From Marivirga sericea (GTDB lineage Bacteria; Bacteroidota; Bacteroidia; Cytophagales; Cyclobacteriaceae): 64,000 bases of DNA. The notes under the pieces were generated by a model, which saw nothing but the letters and a program-made list of their open reading frames with translations, searched no databases and was not told where the DNA came from. Position 1 is the first letter of the stretch, and the number at the start of each line of letters is the position of its first letter. This document shows, piece by piece, positions 32,348 through 40,662 of the stretch. Made by a program: the position numbers and the translations under genes. The DNA is taken from contig NZ_FXAW01000009.1 in assembly GCF_900177665.1 (NCBI RefSeq), positions 1 through 64,000 on the forward strand, written 5' to 3'.

Positions 32348-33622
32348 ATGCAAGTATTTAAATTCGGTGGGGCTTCCATAAAGGACTCAGAGGCGGTTTG
32401 TAATATGTCAGAAATTCTCAAAAGATTTCCTGGTGAAAAAATACTTATAGTGGTTTCCGCAATGGGCAAAACTACTAATGCTTTGGAAGAAATTTTGCAC
32501 TTGAGGCTTAATTCACTTTCAACTACTACAGCCATTCGTACTCTCTTCCAATATCACCAATCCATAGTTACTAAGTTGTTTAAAGAAAATGAAGCAGCAG
32601 TTTCCCATTTACTAGAAGAAATTTTTCACGAATTAAATGCTCAACTTTCAGATATAAAAAAAACTCGCTATGACGAATCCTATGACAGCATCATATCCTT
32701 TGGAGAAATAATCTCTTCTTCAATTTTGCTCCATTACCTACAAAAAGAAGGATTTACTATTTCTAAGATTGATGCAAAAGATTGTATCAAAACAGATGAA
32801 AGCTTTCGAGATGCCTTAGTTAATTGGGAGACAACCAAAGACCTTATAAATAAGACTACACAAGCAGAATTTCATAAAAACCAATTAGTCATTACCCAAG
32901 GATTTTTAGGCGGCACTGCAGACGGTAAAATTACCACCTTGGGCAGAGAAGGATCTGATTTTTCCGCTGCAATTTTCGCTTCATGCCTTCATGCAAAGGC
33001 CGTTACTATCTGGAAAGATGTTCCTGGTATACTGAATGGCGATCCAAAAAAAATCAAAGACGCTGTTCTATATCAAGAGCTTTCTTACCAAGAGGCTGCA
33101 GAAATGACTTATTACGGAGCCTCCGTCATTCATCCTAAAACGATAAAGCCTTTGGCTAATGCTGGGATCCCTATGCATGTCCGTTCATTCAGTTCACCGG
33201 AAAAAGGCGGTACTATCATTCATGAATGTGAAACGGTTCACCAAATACCATGTATAATTATAAAAGAAAGACAAAGTTTGATTACCTTCAAATTGAATGA
33301 CTTCACTTTCATCACAGAAGCGCTAATTGGAAAAATATTTGAAGCGCTCAATAAGCATCACATCAAGATTAATATGATGCAGAACACAGCTATTTCATTT
33401 TCTATCTGCGTGAATGATGATTTGCACCGATTGGATCAACTCATGAAAGAATTAGAAGATGATTTTTCTATTCGCTATAATACAGGTTTGGAGCTTGCCA
33501 CTATTAAAAATTTCAATGAAAATTTGATTGATAGTATTACTGCTGGACAAGAAATTTACATGGATCAAAGGAGCCGGAAAAATTATCAGGTGGTAATAAA
33601 GAGCCTAGAATTTAGATACTAG
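32348..33622 (+). CDS. Aspartate kinase (monofunctional)
   Basis: The 424-residue product reads MQVFKFGGASIKDSEAVCNM (substrate-binding KFGG), ILIVVSAMGKTTNALEEILH, KITTLGREGSDFSAAIFASC (nucleotide-binding) and VTIWKDVPGILNGDPKKIKD, TYYGASVIHPKTIKPLANAG. A C-terminal regulatory part of about 120 residues with ACT-like strands (ITFKLNDFTFITEALIGKIF) follows. It phosphorylates aspartate at the head of the lysine, threonine and methionine pathways. No homoserine dehydrogenase domain is fused. It converges with rlmI three bases away. Confidence 0.94.
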   Translation: MQVFKFGGASIKDSEAVCNMSEILKRFPGEKILIVVSAMGKTTNALEEILHLRLNSLSTTTAIRTLFQYHQSIVTKLFKENEAAVSHLLEEIFHELNAQLSDIKKTRYDESYDSIISFGEIISSSILLHYLQKEGFTISKIDAKDCIKTDESFRDALVNWETTKDLINKTTQAEFHKNQLVITQGFLGGTADGKITTLGREGSDFSAAIFASCLHAKAVTIWKDVPGILNGDPKKIKDAVLYQELSYQEAAEMTYYGASVIHPKTIKPLANAGIPMHVRSFSSPEKGGTIIHECETVHQIPCIIIKERQSLITFKLNDFTFITEALIGKIFEALNKHHIKINMMQNTAISFSICVNDDLHRLDQLMKELEDDFSIRYNTGLELATIKNFNENLIDSITAGQEIYMDQRSRKNYQVVIKSLEFRY

Positions 33623-33625
33623 AGT

Positions 33626-34819
33626 CTAGACGATTCTCAAAACCAAGCCTTTTAAATATTCACCTTCTGGATGAAAAATATTAATTGGGTGATCGGCAGG
33701 TTGATGAAGCTGATGCAGTATTTGTACTTGTCGGCCTGCTCTGGCTGCCGCAGAAAATATTACAGTTCTGAATTGCTCTTGATTTACCACTTGCGAACAA
33801 CTGAAGGTAAAAAGCACACCTCCGGATTTCATATTTTTCATAGCCTTTTCATTGATGGTTCGATACCCTTGCAATCCATTTTTTAGTACTTTTCTGTGCT
33901 TGGCAAATGCGGGTGGATCCAGTACAATAACATCGTACTCATCAGGCATATCATTTAAGAAATTAAATACGTCCGCTGTATAAGATTGATGGTTTTTAGC
34001 ATCTGGAAAATTCAATTTGACATTTTGATCGGTTAAAATCATAGCTCCCTGAGAACTGTCAACACTATGAACTAAGTCGGCACCCGCTTCCAAAGCAAAA
34101 ATGGAGAAACCACCTGAATAGCAGAATGTATTGCATACTTTTTTACCTTTACTGTATTGCTCTAACAGTTTTCTATTCTCCCTTTGATCTATAAAAAAGC
34201 CTGTTTTTTGCCCTGTAACCACATTAATATTAAAGGTATTCCCATATTCTTTTACCAGCCACTCTTCCTTTTCTTCACCGTAAACAAAGCCATCTGTAGT
34301 TTCCAGCTCTGCTTTAAAAGGAAGTGTATGATTACTTTTATCATACACTGATTTTAACTGCTCTTCTAATAGATCTTTTAGGGCTTCTAAGAAGACTTCC
34401 TTAATCTTATACATGCCTACTGTATGCGCTTGAAAAACCACACATCCATCATAATAATCCACTATGAGTCCCGGAAAACCATCACCCTCTCCGTGAACTA
34501 ATCTAAAAACATTAGTCTCCGTACTATTCCACAGATTTGCAGTCATTCTTAATTCAATAGCGGATTGCAGTTTCCTCTTCCAAAAATCTTGATTGATTTC
34601 CTCTTTTTGAAATGTCAGCATTCGAACTGCAATTGAGCCTACTTGAAAATAACCAATACCAATAAATCTTTTATCCTGAGTATGAATTTCAACAAAATCG
34701 CCCTCTTTCACATCTTGGGGTACGGGATGTATGGCACCAGAAAATATCCAAGGATGAAATCGCTCTAATGACTTTTCTTTTCCTTTTTTAAGGTTGATGA
34801 TAGGTAATGGGCTTTGCAT
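33626..34819 (-). CDS. rlmI: Class I SAM-dependent rRNA methyltransferase (RlmI family)
   Basis: The 397-residue product begins with a PUA domain (SLERFHPWIFSGAIHPVPQD, DFVEIHTQDKRFIGIGYF), followed by the EEHEE-like region and a Rossmann methyltransferase: VVTGQKTGFFIDQRENRKLL, KVCNTFCYSGGFSIFALEAG (SAM motif I), YDVIVLDPPAFAKHRKVLKN (motif IV) and VLFTFSCSQVVNQEQF (the S-C-S segment carrying the catalytic Cys). This is the RlmI/YccW layout for m5C formation in 23S rRNA (position 1962 in E. coli); site identity is inferred from the family. Confidence 0.9.
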   Translation of the reverse strand: MQSPLPIINLKKGKEKSLERFHPWIFSGAIHPVPQDVKEGDFVEIHTQDKRFIGIGYFQVGSIAVRMLTFQKEEINQDFWKRKLQSAIELRMTANLWNSTETNVFRLVHGEGDGFPGLIVDYYDGCVVFQAHTVGMYKIKEVFLEALKDLLEEQLKSVYDKSNHTLPFKAELETTDGFVYGEEKEEWLVKEYGNTFNINVVTGQKTGFFIDQRENRKLLEQYSKGKKVCNTFCYSGGFSIFALEAGADLVHSVDSSQGAMILTDQNVKLNFPDAKNHQSYTADVFNFLNDMPDEYDVIVLDPPAFAKHRKVLKNGLQGYRTINEKAMKNMKSGGVLFTFSCSQVVNQEQFRTVIFSAAARAGRQVQILHQLHQPADHPINIFHPEGEYLKGLVLRIV

Positions 34820-34889
34820 AATAATCGGATTCTAAAGTATTATGCAAATATGGGGAAAATTGGGGAAGAAGGATTCAATTTCAATCTAC

Positions 34890-35705
34890 TTATTCAAACT
34901 CCACCACCACTGGAAAATGATCTGATAAAAATGTATCCTGAATTCTTAAACTATAATTTTTGTAGCTTTTGATTTCAAAACCTTGATAAAAGACATAATC
35001 AATCCTTCTGTCATAGTTTATTCCAATTTTGAACGCATTAAAAGTACCAATAGGTCCCAGATTCAATTCAGCTTCAAAAGCATCATTTAATTCTGAATCA
35101 ATAATTTTTTGAATAGGAGCAGATTCAGGCCCCAAGTTGAAATCTCCCATCAATATCACTTTACCATTATGTTCTAGTTCATTGATCTTTGACAAAATTA
35201 AATCCACACTTTTTGAAAGTGCTTCACTTCCTACATGATCAAAATGTGTATTCAGAACTAAAATCAGCTCTTTTGTTTCCTGATCTATCAATTTCGCCCA
35301 AGTGCAAACTCTTGGAAGTGCTGCATCCCAAGCTCTGGCAGGAATTTCAGGATTTGGAGATAACCAAAAAGTTGCACTGTCAATAATGGAATAGCGATTC
35401 CTTTTGTAAAATATCGGGGAATATTCACCTTTACTTTTGCCATCATCTCTTGCAACGCCAATTCGAGCATATTCAGCTAATCTATTTTCCAAAAATCTAA
35501 TTTGAGAATGCAACACCTCTTGCATTCCAACAATATCTAAATCCTCTATTTTTATGAATTTCAGGATTTGCTCTTTTCTGTTATCCCACTTATGAACCCC
35601 CTCTTTCGGGTTTTCATATTTGATGTTAAAAGTGCATACCTTGGTGGTTTGGGAATACACTTGGTAATTCAATAATATAAAGAGTAAGAAAATTAAATAT
35701 CTCAT
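34890..35705 (-). CDS. Secreted endonuclease/exonuclease/phosphatase-family hydrolase
   Basis: This product has about 271 residues from MRYLIFLLFILLNYQVYSQT, a signal peptide; the ATG at 35720 adds five residues. EEP-fold motifs are VCTFNIKYENP, LDIVGMQEVLHSQIRFLENR (metal Glu), LILVLNTHFDHVGSEALSKS, GKVILMGDFNLGPES (GDFN), DRRIDYVFYQGFEIKS and SDHFPVVVEF (terminal SDH). The family includes nucleases, sphingomyelinases and sugar/inositol phosphate hydrolases. With a signal peptide and no DNA-binding addition, a phosphodiesterase acting outside the cytoplasm is likely. The glucan-degradation locus begins 390 bases to the right on the same strand. Confidence 0.88.
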   Translation of the reverse strand: MRYLIFLLFILLNYQVYSQTTKVCTFNIKYENPKEGVHKWDNRKEQILKFIKIEDLDIVGMQEVLHSQIRFLENRLAEYARIGVARDDGKSKGEYSPIFYKRNRYSIIDSATFWLSPNPEIPARAWDAALPRVCTWAKLIDQETKELILVLNTHFDHVGSEALSKSVDLILSKINELEHNGKVILMGDFNLGPESAPIQKIIDSELNDAFEAELNLGPIGTFNAFKIGINYDRRIDYVFYQGFEIKSYKNYSLRIQDTFLSDHFPVVVEFE

Positions 35706-35720
35706 TTTAACAATGTTCAT

Positions 35721-36094
35721 CAGAAAAATAATACTTTTCTAGAAAATAAGTCTTCATTCATTATAATTACAAACTAATACAAAGAGGTAAATTCCCCCTT
35801 TACTCTCTTTTTATAAAATTTCTAAAGGCAACGATTTTTGCTTTCTTTTTCTTCCTTTCTTTTTGCTTGAACAAAAAGAAACAAAAATTCAAGAAAGTTT
35901 AATGCTTCTTCCCGCAAGTCCCACGCCTGCCCGCTAAACTTTCCTCCTTCCCGCTTTTCCGAGTTCCTCGGAAGTGGTCGAGTTAGCTCTTTTCCCAATG
36001 TATTACAAAACTGCCCTATCACCTTTAAAATATAGCTAATAAAGCTCTATGGCGAAAGAGTAGAATTTCGCAGTAATAGTATTTTTAATTAAAC
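35721..36094. repeat. Probable intergenic repeat element (gene-free 374 bases)
   Basis: I see no convincing gene. A 66-codon minus-strand frame (36022-35822) is open, but its composition (lysine- and phenylalanine-rich from A and T tracts) looks like chance. The segment 35822-36020 is unlike its surroundings: pyrimidine-rich TTTCTTTTTCTTCC, the hairpin CTTTTTG-cttgaa-CAAAAAG (35859-35878), then a GC-richer stretch containing CCCACGCCTGCCCGC and GAGTTCCTCGGAAGTGGTCG. This resembles the short dispersed repeats found between genes in Cytophagales, but a copy elsewhere is needed to prove it; none is in this window. Confidence 0.35.
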
Positions 36095-38398
36095 TTATTT
36101 AGTCCAATTTATAGTTTCAGATTTAAGATCTGAAGAATTAGTTCCGACCATAATTTCAAATTCACCTGCTTCCCAAGTATGGATGATATTTTGATCTGTC
36201 AGATTATCATAAGTGTAGAATTTCAAATCTTCGGTTGTGATTTCAAATTCAACATTCTTTGTTTCTCCTGCATTAATCAATACTTTTTCAAATGATTTTA
36301 ATTCTTTCATGGGACGAGTAGTTGTACCAACTTTATCTCTAATGTATAATTGCACTACTTCTTTGCCATCCTTTTCACTGGAATTCTTCACAGGAATAGT
36401 AATTTTCAATTTATCATCTGCTTTTAAATCTGAACTGCTCAACTTCATTTCTCCATATTCAAATTGGCTGTAGCTCAAACCATAGCCAAAAGGAAATTCC
36501 GGTTCATTGGATACATCCAAATAATTGGTTTTGAATTTCTGAAACCACTCCCCTTCCAACGGCCGACCTGTGTTTTTGTGACTGTAGTAAATAGGAATTT
36601 GCCCCACATTTTGCGGATAGGTCATGGTCAATTTTCCGGATGGGTTTACATCACCGAATAAAACATCTGCCAAAGCCAGACCCGCTTCAGAACCCGGAAA
36701 CCAAGCATTCAAAATAGCATCTGAATCATCTAATATTTCATTTAAAACCAATGGTCTTCCACTTAATAAAACCACTACTACTTTTTTACCGGTGGCTTTC
36801 AATGCCTTTAATAAATTCACCTGAATATCAGGAATACTGATATCCGTTAAGCTTGAACTTTCCCCAGAACTTTCAGAAGCTTCTCCCAGGACAGCCACTA
36901 CCACATCAGCATTTTTAGCTAATTCCACAGCTTCCGCAATCAATACAGATTCAGGTCTGTCATCTCGGTAAGTATTTTTGCCAAACATGCCAATACGTTT
37001 TTCCAATTCCGGATCTGCCACCAAATTAGAACCTTTGGCATATTTCACATTCTCAGGATTAGTAGAGAATTGCTTAATCCCATCATAAATCGAAATCGAT
37101 TTACTGATATCCGAACTTACACTCCAGGTCCCTACCATATTTTCCTTATTATCGGCTAATGGGCCTATCAAAGCTATTTTAGCATCTTTTTGAATAGGTA
37201 AAGCATCATCATTTTTCAATAGAACCATAGATTCGGAAGCAACTTTTCTGGCAACTGCTCTGTTTTCTGCTGAGAAAATTTCCTTAGAAGCTCTTTCTTC
37301 ATCCATATATCTATACGGATCATCAAATAAGCCTAATCGAAACTTGGCTTTCAAAATCAGTCTAGCTGCATTAGTTATGGTTGCTTCAGAAACCTCACCT
37401 TCTTCAACCGATTTTTCCAGTGTGCTTAAAAAACCCTCACTCACCATATCCATTTCCACTCCGGCATTAATTGCCAAAGCAGAAACTTGCTGCAAATCAC
37501 CCATTCCGTGGGCGATCATTTCACTTACACCTGTATAATCGCTCACCACAAATCCGTCAAAGCCCCAAGCTTCACGCAAAACATCAGTCATCAACCACTT
37601 ATTTCCGGTAGCTGGAACTCCATCAACCTCATTAAAAGAGGCCATTGCAGTTCCCACTCCAGCACCTACTGCCGCTTTGTAAGGCAGGAAATAATCATTA
37701 TACATCCTCAAGCGTCCCATATCCACTGTATTGTAATCTCTTCCAGCTTCAGAGGCACCGTAAAGGGCAAAATGTTTTACACAGGCCAACAAAGTATTGG
37801 CTGCAGATAAATCATTTCCTTGATAGCCTTTCACCATAGCTGCAGCAATTTGACCTCCTAAATAAGGGTCTTCACCACTTCCTTCCGAAACTCTTCCCCA
37901 ACGCGGGTCTCTAGAAATATCCGTCATAGGCGAAAATGTCCAGGCAATGCCATCAGCAGAGGCTTCTTCAGCGGCTATTCTTGCAGATTTTTCAATCAAC
38001 TCCATATCCCAACTTGCCGAAAGTCCGATTGGAATTGGGAAAGTCGTTTTATATCCATGAATTACATCTTTCGCTATAATTAAAGGAATACCTAATCTAC
38101 TTTCCTCCACTGCAACTTTTTGAACAGCGCGGATTTTGTCCAAGCCATTAATATTGAATAATCCCCCTACTTTCCCCTCTTTTATTTGTTTGGCTATGCC
38201 TTTGTTGGTACTGATCCCTGTACTTACATCACCAGCAGATGGCAAATTCAATTGCCCAATTTTTTCTTCTAGGGTCATGATAGCAAGCAATGAATCTACC
38301 TTTTGGTTAATATTAGAAGTATTTTCATCTTGTTGAACATTTGTACAACTGCCCAAAATCAATGAAAGGCTAAGAAAGGATGCTAATAAGTATTTCAT
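36095..38398 (-). CDS. GH3-family beta-glucosidase lipoprotein
   Basis: This product has about 767 residues from MKYLLASFLSLSLILGSCTN, a lipoprotein signal (LILGSC); the ATG 14 codons upstream is unlikely. The GH3 N-terminal barrel carries the nucleophile in EAWGFDGFVVSDYTGVSEMI and the substrate-binding IPLIIAKDVIHGYKTTFPIP; the sandwich domain holds AVLGEASESSGESSSLTDIS with a candidate acid/base Glu; an FnIII-like domain ends the protein (KEVVQLYIRDKVGTTTRPMK). It is the last gene of the glucan operon and would release glucose from short oligosaccharides. BglX-type layout. Confidence 0.93.
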   Translation of the reverse strand: MKYLLASFLSLSLILGSCTNVQQDENTSNINQKVDSLLAIMTLEEKIGQLNLPSAGDVSTGISTNKGIAKQIKEGKVGGLFNINGLDKIRAVQKVAVEESRLGIPLIIAKDVIHGYKTTFPIPIGLSASWDMELIEKSARIAAEEASADGIAWTFSPMTDISRDPRWGRVSEGSGEDPYLGGQIAAAMVKGYQGNDLSAANTLLACVKHFALYGASEAGRDYNTVDMGRLRMYNDYFLPYKAAVGAGVGTAMASFNEVDGVPATGNKWLMTDVLREAWGFDGFVVSDYTGVSEMIAHGMGDLQQVSALAINAGVEMDMVSEGFLSTLEKSVEEGEVSEATITNAARLILKAKFRLGLFDDPYRYMDEERASKEIFSAENRAVARKVASESMVLLKNDDALPIQKDAKIALIGPLADNKENMVGTWSVSSDISKSISIYDGIKQFSTNPENVKYAKGSNLVADPELEKRIGMFGKNTYRDDRPESVLIAEAVELAKNADVVVAVLGEASESSGESSSLTDISIPDIQVNLLKALKATGKKVVVVLLSGRPLVLNEILDDSDAILNAWFPGSEAGLALADVLFGDVNPSGKLTMTYPQNVGQIPIYYSHKNTGRPLEGEWFQKFKTNYLDVSNEPEFPFGYGLSYSQFEYGEMKLSSSDLKADDKLKITIPVKNSSEKDGKEVVQLYIRDKVGTTTRPMKELKSFEKVLINAGETKNVEFEITTEDLKFYTYDNLTDQNIIHTWEAGEFEIMVGTNSSDLKSETINWTK

Positions 38399-38528
38399 CT
38401 GTATATTATTTATGTTTTGGTCGTCACATGGAATAGTCAAAGTTCAAAAGCCTAATTATCCAACATTCCATGACTTGATATATTCACTTCGATTGGTAAG
38501 TAGGGTTTATAACTATTCCATTTGTAAT

Positions 38529-39317
38529 CTATTTTGAGTTCGAAAATAACCAAGTGAGTAATTCAGGTTCAGCAAAAGCAGGATCCCAGCTATTATGATT
38601 AGCTTCTGGATAAAGCGTAAATTTCACATTAGCCCCTGCGTCTTTTAAATTTTTAACCATTCTTTTGGAATATTCTGGATCTACAACATTGTCTTTCGCT
38701 CCATGGAAAATCCACAAATCTGTTTTCCCAGCATAACTACCAACGCTGTAAGGGTCTCCAGCACCGCAAATTGCAAGGGCCGCAGCAAATGTGTTGGGCA
38801 TCCTGTTCAAAATTTCAAATGTACCCATTCCGCCCATTGAAAGCCCTCCTACAAACAATTGCTCTTCGTTGATAAAATGATTTCTACTATATTTCTCGAC
38901 CATTTTCATGACTAAGCCCATGCTTCTATTGGGCTCACCTGAATAATCAAATTCAAATGTATTGCCTTCAGAGGACCGAACTATCTCAGCTTTTGCCCAA
39001 TACTCTGCCGTTGCACATTGCGGAAATATCACAATTGCAGGAAAATTTTCACGATTTTCTTGATTGAGAAACAAAGAACTTCCGTGAACAAGCTGCTTCT
39101 CGTTATCATCTCCTCTTTCACCCGCTCCATGCAAAAAAAGTATGAGTGGATATTTTTCAGCGGGATTAAAATTTTCAGGATATAGAATTCTATAATTTAA
39201 CGTATCCTCTCGCTCTATTAATTTAGCTTTTAAGAAATCAGCCTTTTCCTGTGCGTATAAATTCAACGCAAAAAATATGAAGCCTACTAAGCCATAATAT
39301 TTCAATTTATTCTTCAT
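38529..39317 (-). CDS. Secreted alpha/beta-hydrolase (esterase, CE1/PHB-depolymerase-like)
   Basis: This product has about 262 residues from MKNKLKYYGLVGFIFFALNL, a signal peptide; the upstream ATG at 39344 lies further inside the preceding gene. PLILFLHGAGERGDDNEKQL is the oxyanion segment, EQLFVGGLSMGGMGTFEILN contains the GxSxG nucleophile (GLSMGG), LWIFHGAKDNVVDPEYSKRM supplies Asp, and YPEANHNSWDPAF supplies His. It resembles feruloyl/acetyl-xylan-type esterases and dienelactone-hydrolase-like proteins often found in polysaccharide loci. It overlaps the preceding glucanase gene by 11 bases, so it is in the same operon. It may strip acyl substituents from the glucan. Confidence 0.86.
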   Translation of the reverse strand: MKNKLKYYGLVGFIFFALNLYAQEKADFLKAKLIEREDTLNYRILYPENFNPAEKYPLILFLHGAGERGDDNEKQLVHGSSLFLNQENRENFPAIVIFPQCATAEYWAKAEIVRSSEGNTFEFDYSGEPNRSMGLVMKMVEKYSRNHFINEEQLFVGGLSMGGMGTFEILNRMPNTFAAALAICGAGDPYSVGSYAGKTDLWIFHGAKDNVVDPEYSKRMVKNLKDAGANVKFTLYPEANHNSWDPAFAEPELLTWLFSNSK

Positions 39318-40650
39318 AATAAAATCCAAGTTTAGATAGCCCATTTTCGATTTCTTTATTTCGCATAAAAAGTTCCCATATCATGCCTGAACGATGGTTT
39401 TCAATCATGACAGGTATTGGCCCTTGATCAATGGCCAAATAGCGAGGTAAATACCAATCATGTTCAAATGAAAAAGCATCATAAGGTCCATAATTTCCTA
39501 TTAAGCTATCCCTTTTGGGTCCATACAAGAATTTTAGGAATTGCATGCTTTCTTTAGGGGTATAAGGAAAAGAGGAAAGAGCGGCCGTTGGAGAAATCAC
39601 ACCTAAATCATCGCTGGGACTATGCCCTGCATATCCTCCCATAGAATAACTGGAAGTTAAACCCCACATATTTTCACCATATCCCTCCCAATTCTTAGGA
39701 TTATCAACTGCATGTCGATATTGAATAAGTGCGTGATTTTTATTTAGATCCCAGTAGTCTCCATATTTATCATTAAGATTTTTAGGGTTTAAACCTAGAT
39801 AAGAATAATGTGCCCAAAATAAGGGACCTACTGCTTTGTTGGCATGCTCATAATGATCCAATATGGTTGGTAATTCATAAGCTGTTGTATCATTAGCGAT
39901 GGCTCCCTCTCTCGCCCAACCTTTGTGGTATACATCAGCGTTTATCGGATGAGTAGGGGAGGAAGCTGCTAAAACATACATGATAAGACACTCATTGTAT
40001 CCTCCAACTGGGAAATTCATTTCCCACTCATAATTTGGTGACCAGTGCCAATATAAAACATCTTCTCCTTTAGTATACCAGTCCCATTCTACCTCTTCCC
40101 AAATTGATGTTATTCTTTGAGCTAATTTTTTCTCGGCTTCAATTGACGAGTCCAAGAACTGCCTCACGGTTAGTAATCCCTGAATCAAAAAAGCAGTTTC
40201 TACCAAATCTCCCCCATCATCTTTCTTACTAAATGCTTTTACTTCTCCAGTTTCTCCGTTTAACCAGTGCGGAAAAGCTCCATGAAAGCGGTCTGCGTTT
40301 TCCAAGAAATTCAATATCTGTTCAAATCTATCAATAGCTTCTGTTCGCTGAATAAAGCCTCTCTTAACTCCCACTATAATCGCCATTAAGCCAAATCCTG
40401 AGCCTCCCGTGGTCACGATATGTTTGTCATTTGAAGGGTATACATCATCCTCATGAAATCTTTCCCTTGCTAATCCAGAATTAGGCTCAGCACCCTCCCA
40501 GAAATACTGAAAGGTTTGATATTGCACTAGATTCAATAGAGAATCCTCATCAATATTAACACTATGATTATTTTGTTCTTTTTCTTCTTTTGGAGCAGAA
40601 CAAAAGGTAAAAAGTATTGCAGTAGTCAGTAGTAAAAAAAAGTACTTCAT
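39307..40650 (-). CDS. Glucoamylase-family (GH144-type) lipoprotein, short form
   Basis: This product has about 447 residues from MKYFFLLLTTAILFTFCSAP, a lipoprotein signal (FTFC). The rest is one PF10091 (alpha/alpha)6-barrel: YFWEGAEPNSGLARERFHED, VTTGGSGFGLMAIIVGVKRG, RFHGAFPHWLNGETGEVKAF, DDGGDLVETAFLIQGLLTVR, DVLYWHWSPNYEWEMNFPVG, LGVISPTAALSSFPYTPKES and YDAFSFEHDWYLPRYLAIDQ, all found in GH144 beta-1,2-glucanases of Bacteroidota. Acidic catalytic candidates are in DDGGDLVE. It lacks the Ig-like N-terminal region of its neighbour. A diverged paralogue lies directly upstream. Confidence 0.88.
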   Translation of the reverse strand: MKYFFLLLTTAILFTFCSAPKEEKEQNNHSVNIDEDSLLNLVQYQTFQYFWEGAEPNSGLARERFHEDDVYPSNDKHIVTTGGSGFGLMAIIVGVKRGFIQRTEAIDRFEQILNFLENADRFHGAFPHWLNGETGEVKAFSKKDDGGDLVETAFLIQGLLTVRQFLDSSIEAEKKLAQRITSIWEEVEWDWYTKGEDVLYWHWSPNYEWEMNFPVGGYNECLIMYVLAASSPTHPINADVYHKGWAREGAIANDTTAYELPTILDHYEHANKAVGPLFWAHYSYLGLNPKNLNDKYGDYWDLNKNHALIQYRHAVDNPKNWEGYGENMWGLTSSYSMGGYAGHSPSDDLGVISPTAALSSFPYTPKESMQFLKFLYGPKRDSLIGNYGPYDAFSFEHDWYLPRYLAIDQGPIPVMIENHRSGMIWELFMRNKEIENGLSKLGFYYEE

Positions 40651-40662
40651 TTCAAATATCAA

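Noticed and set aside
35822-36022. 66-codon minus-strand ORF as a gene
   Set aside because: It follows A/T tracts and a hairpin, shows no family pattern and lies in a probable repeat.
37487-37810. Plus-strand ORF of 107 codons within the GH3 gene
   Set aside because: Antisense shadow of a fully conserved GH3 domain.
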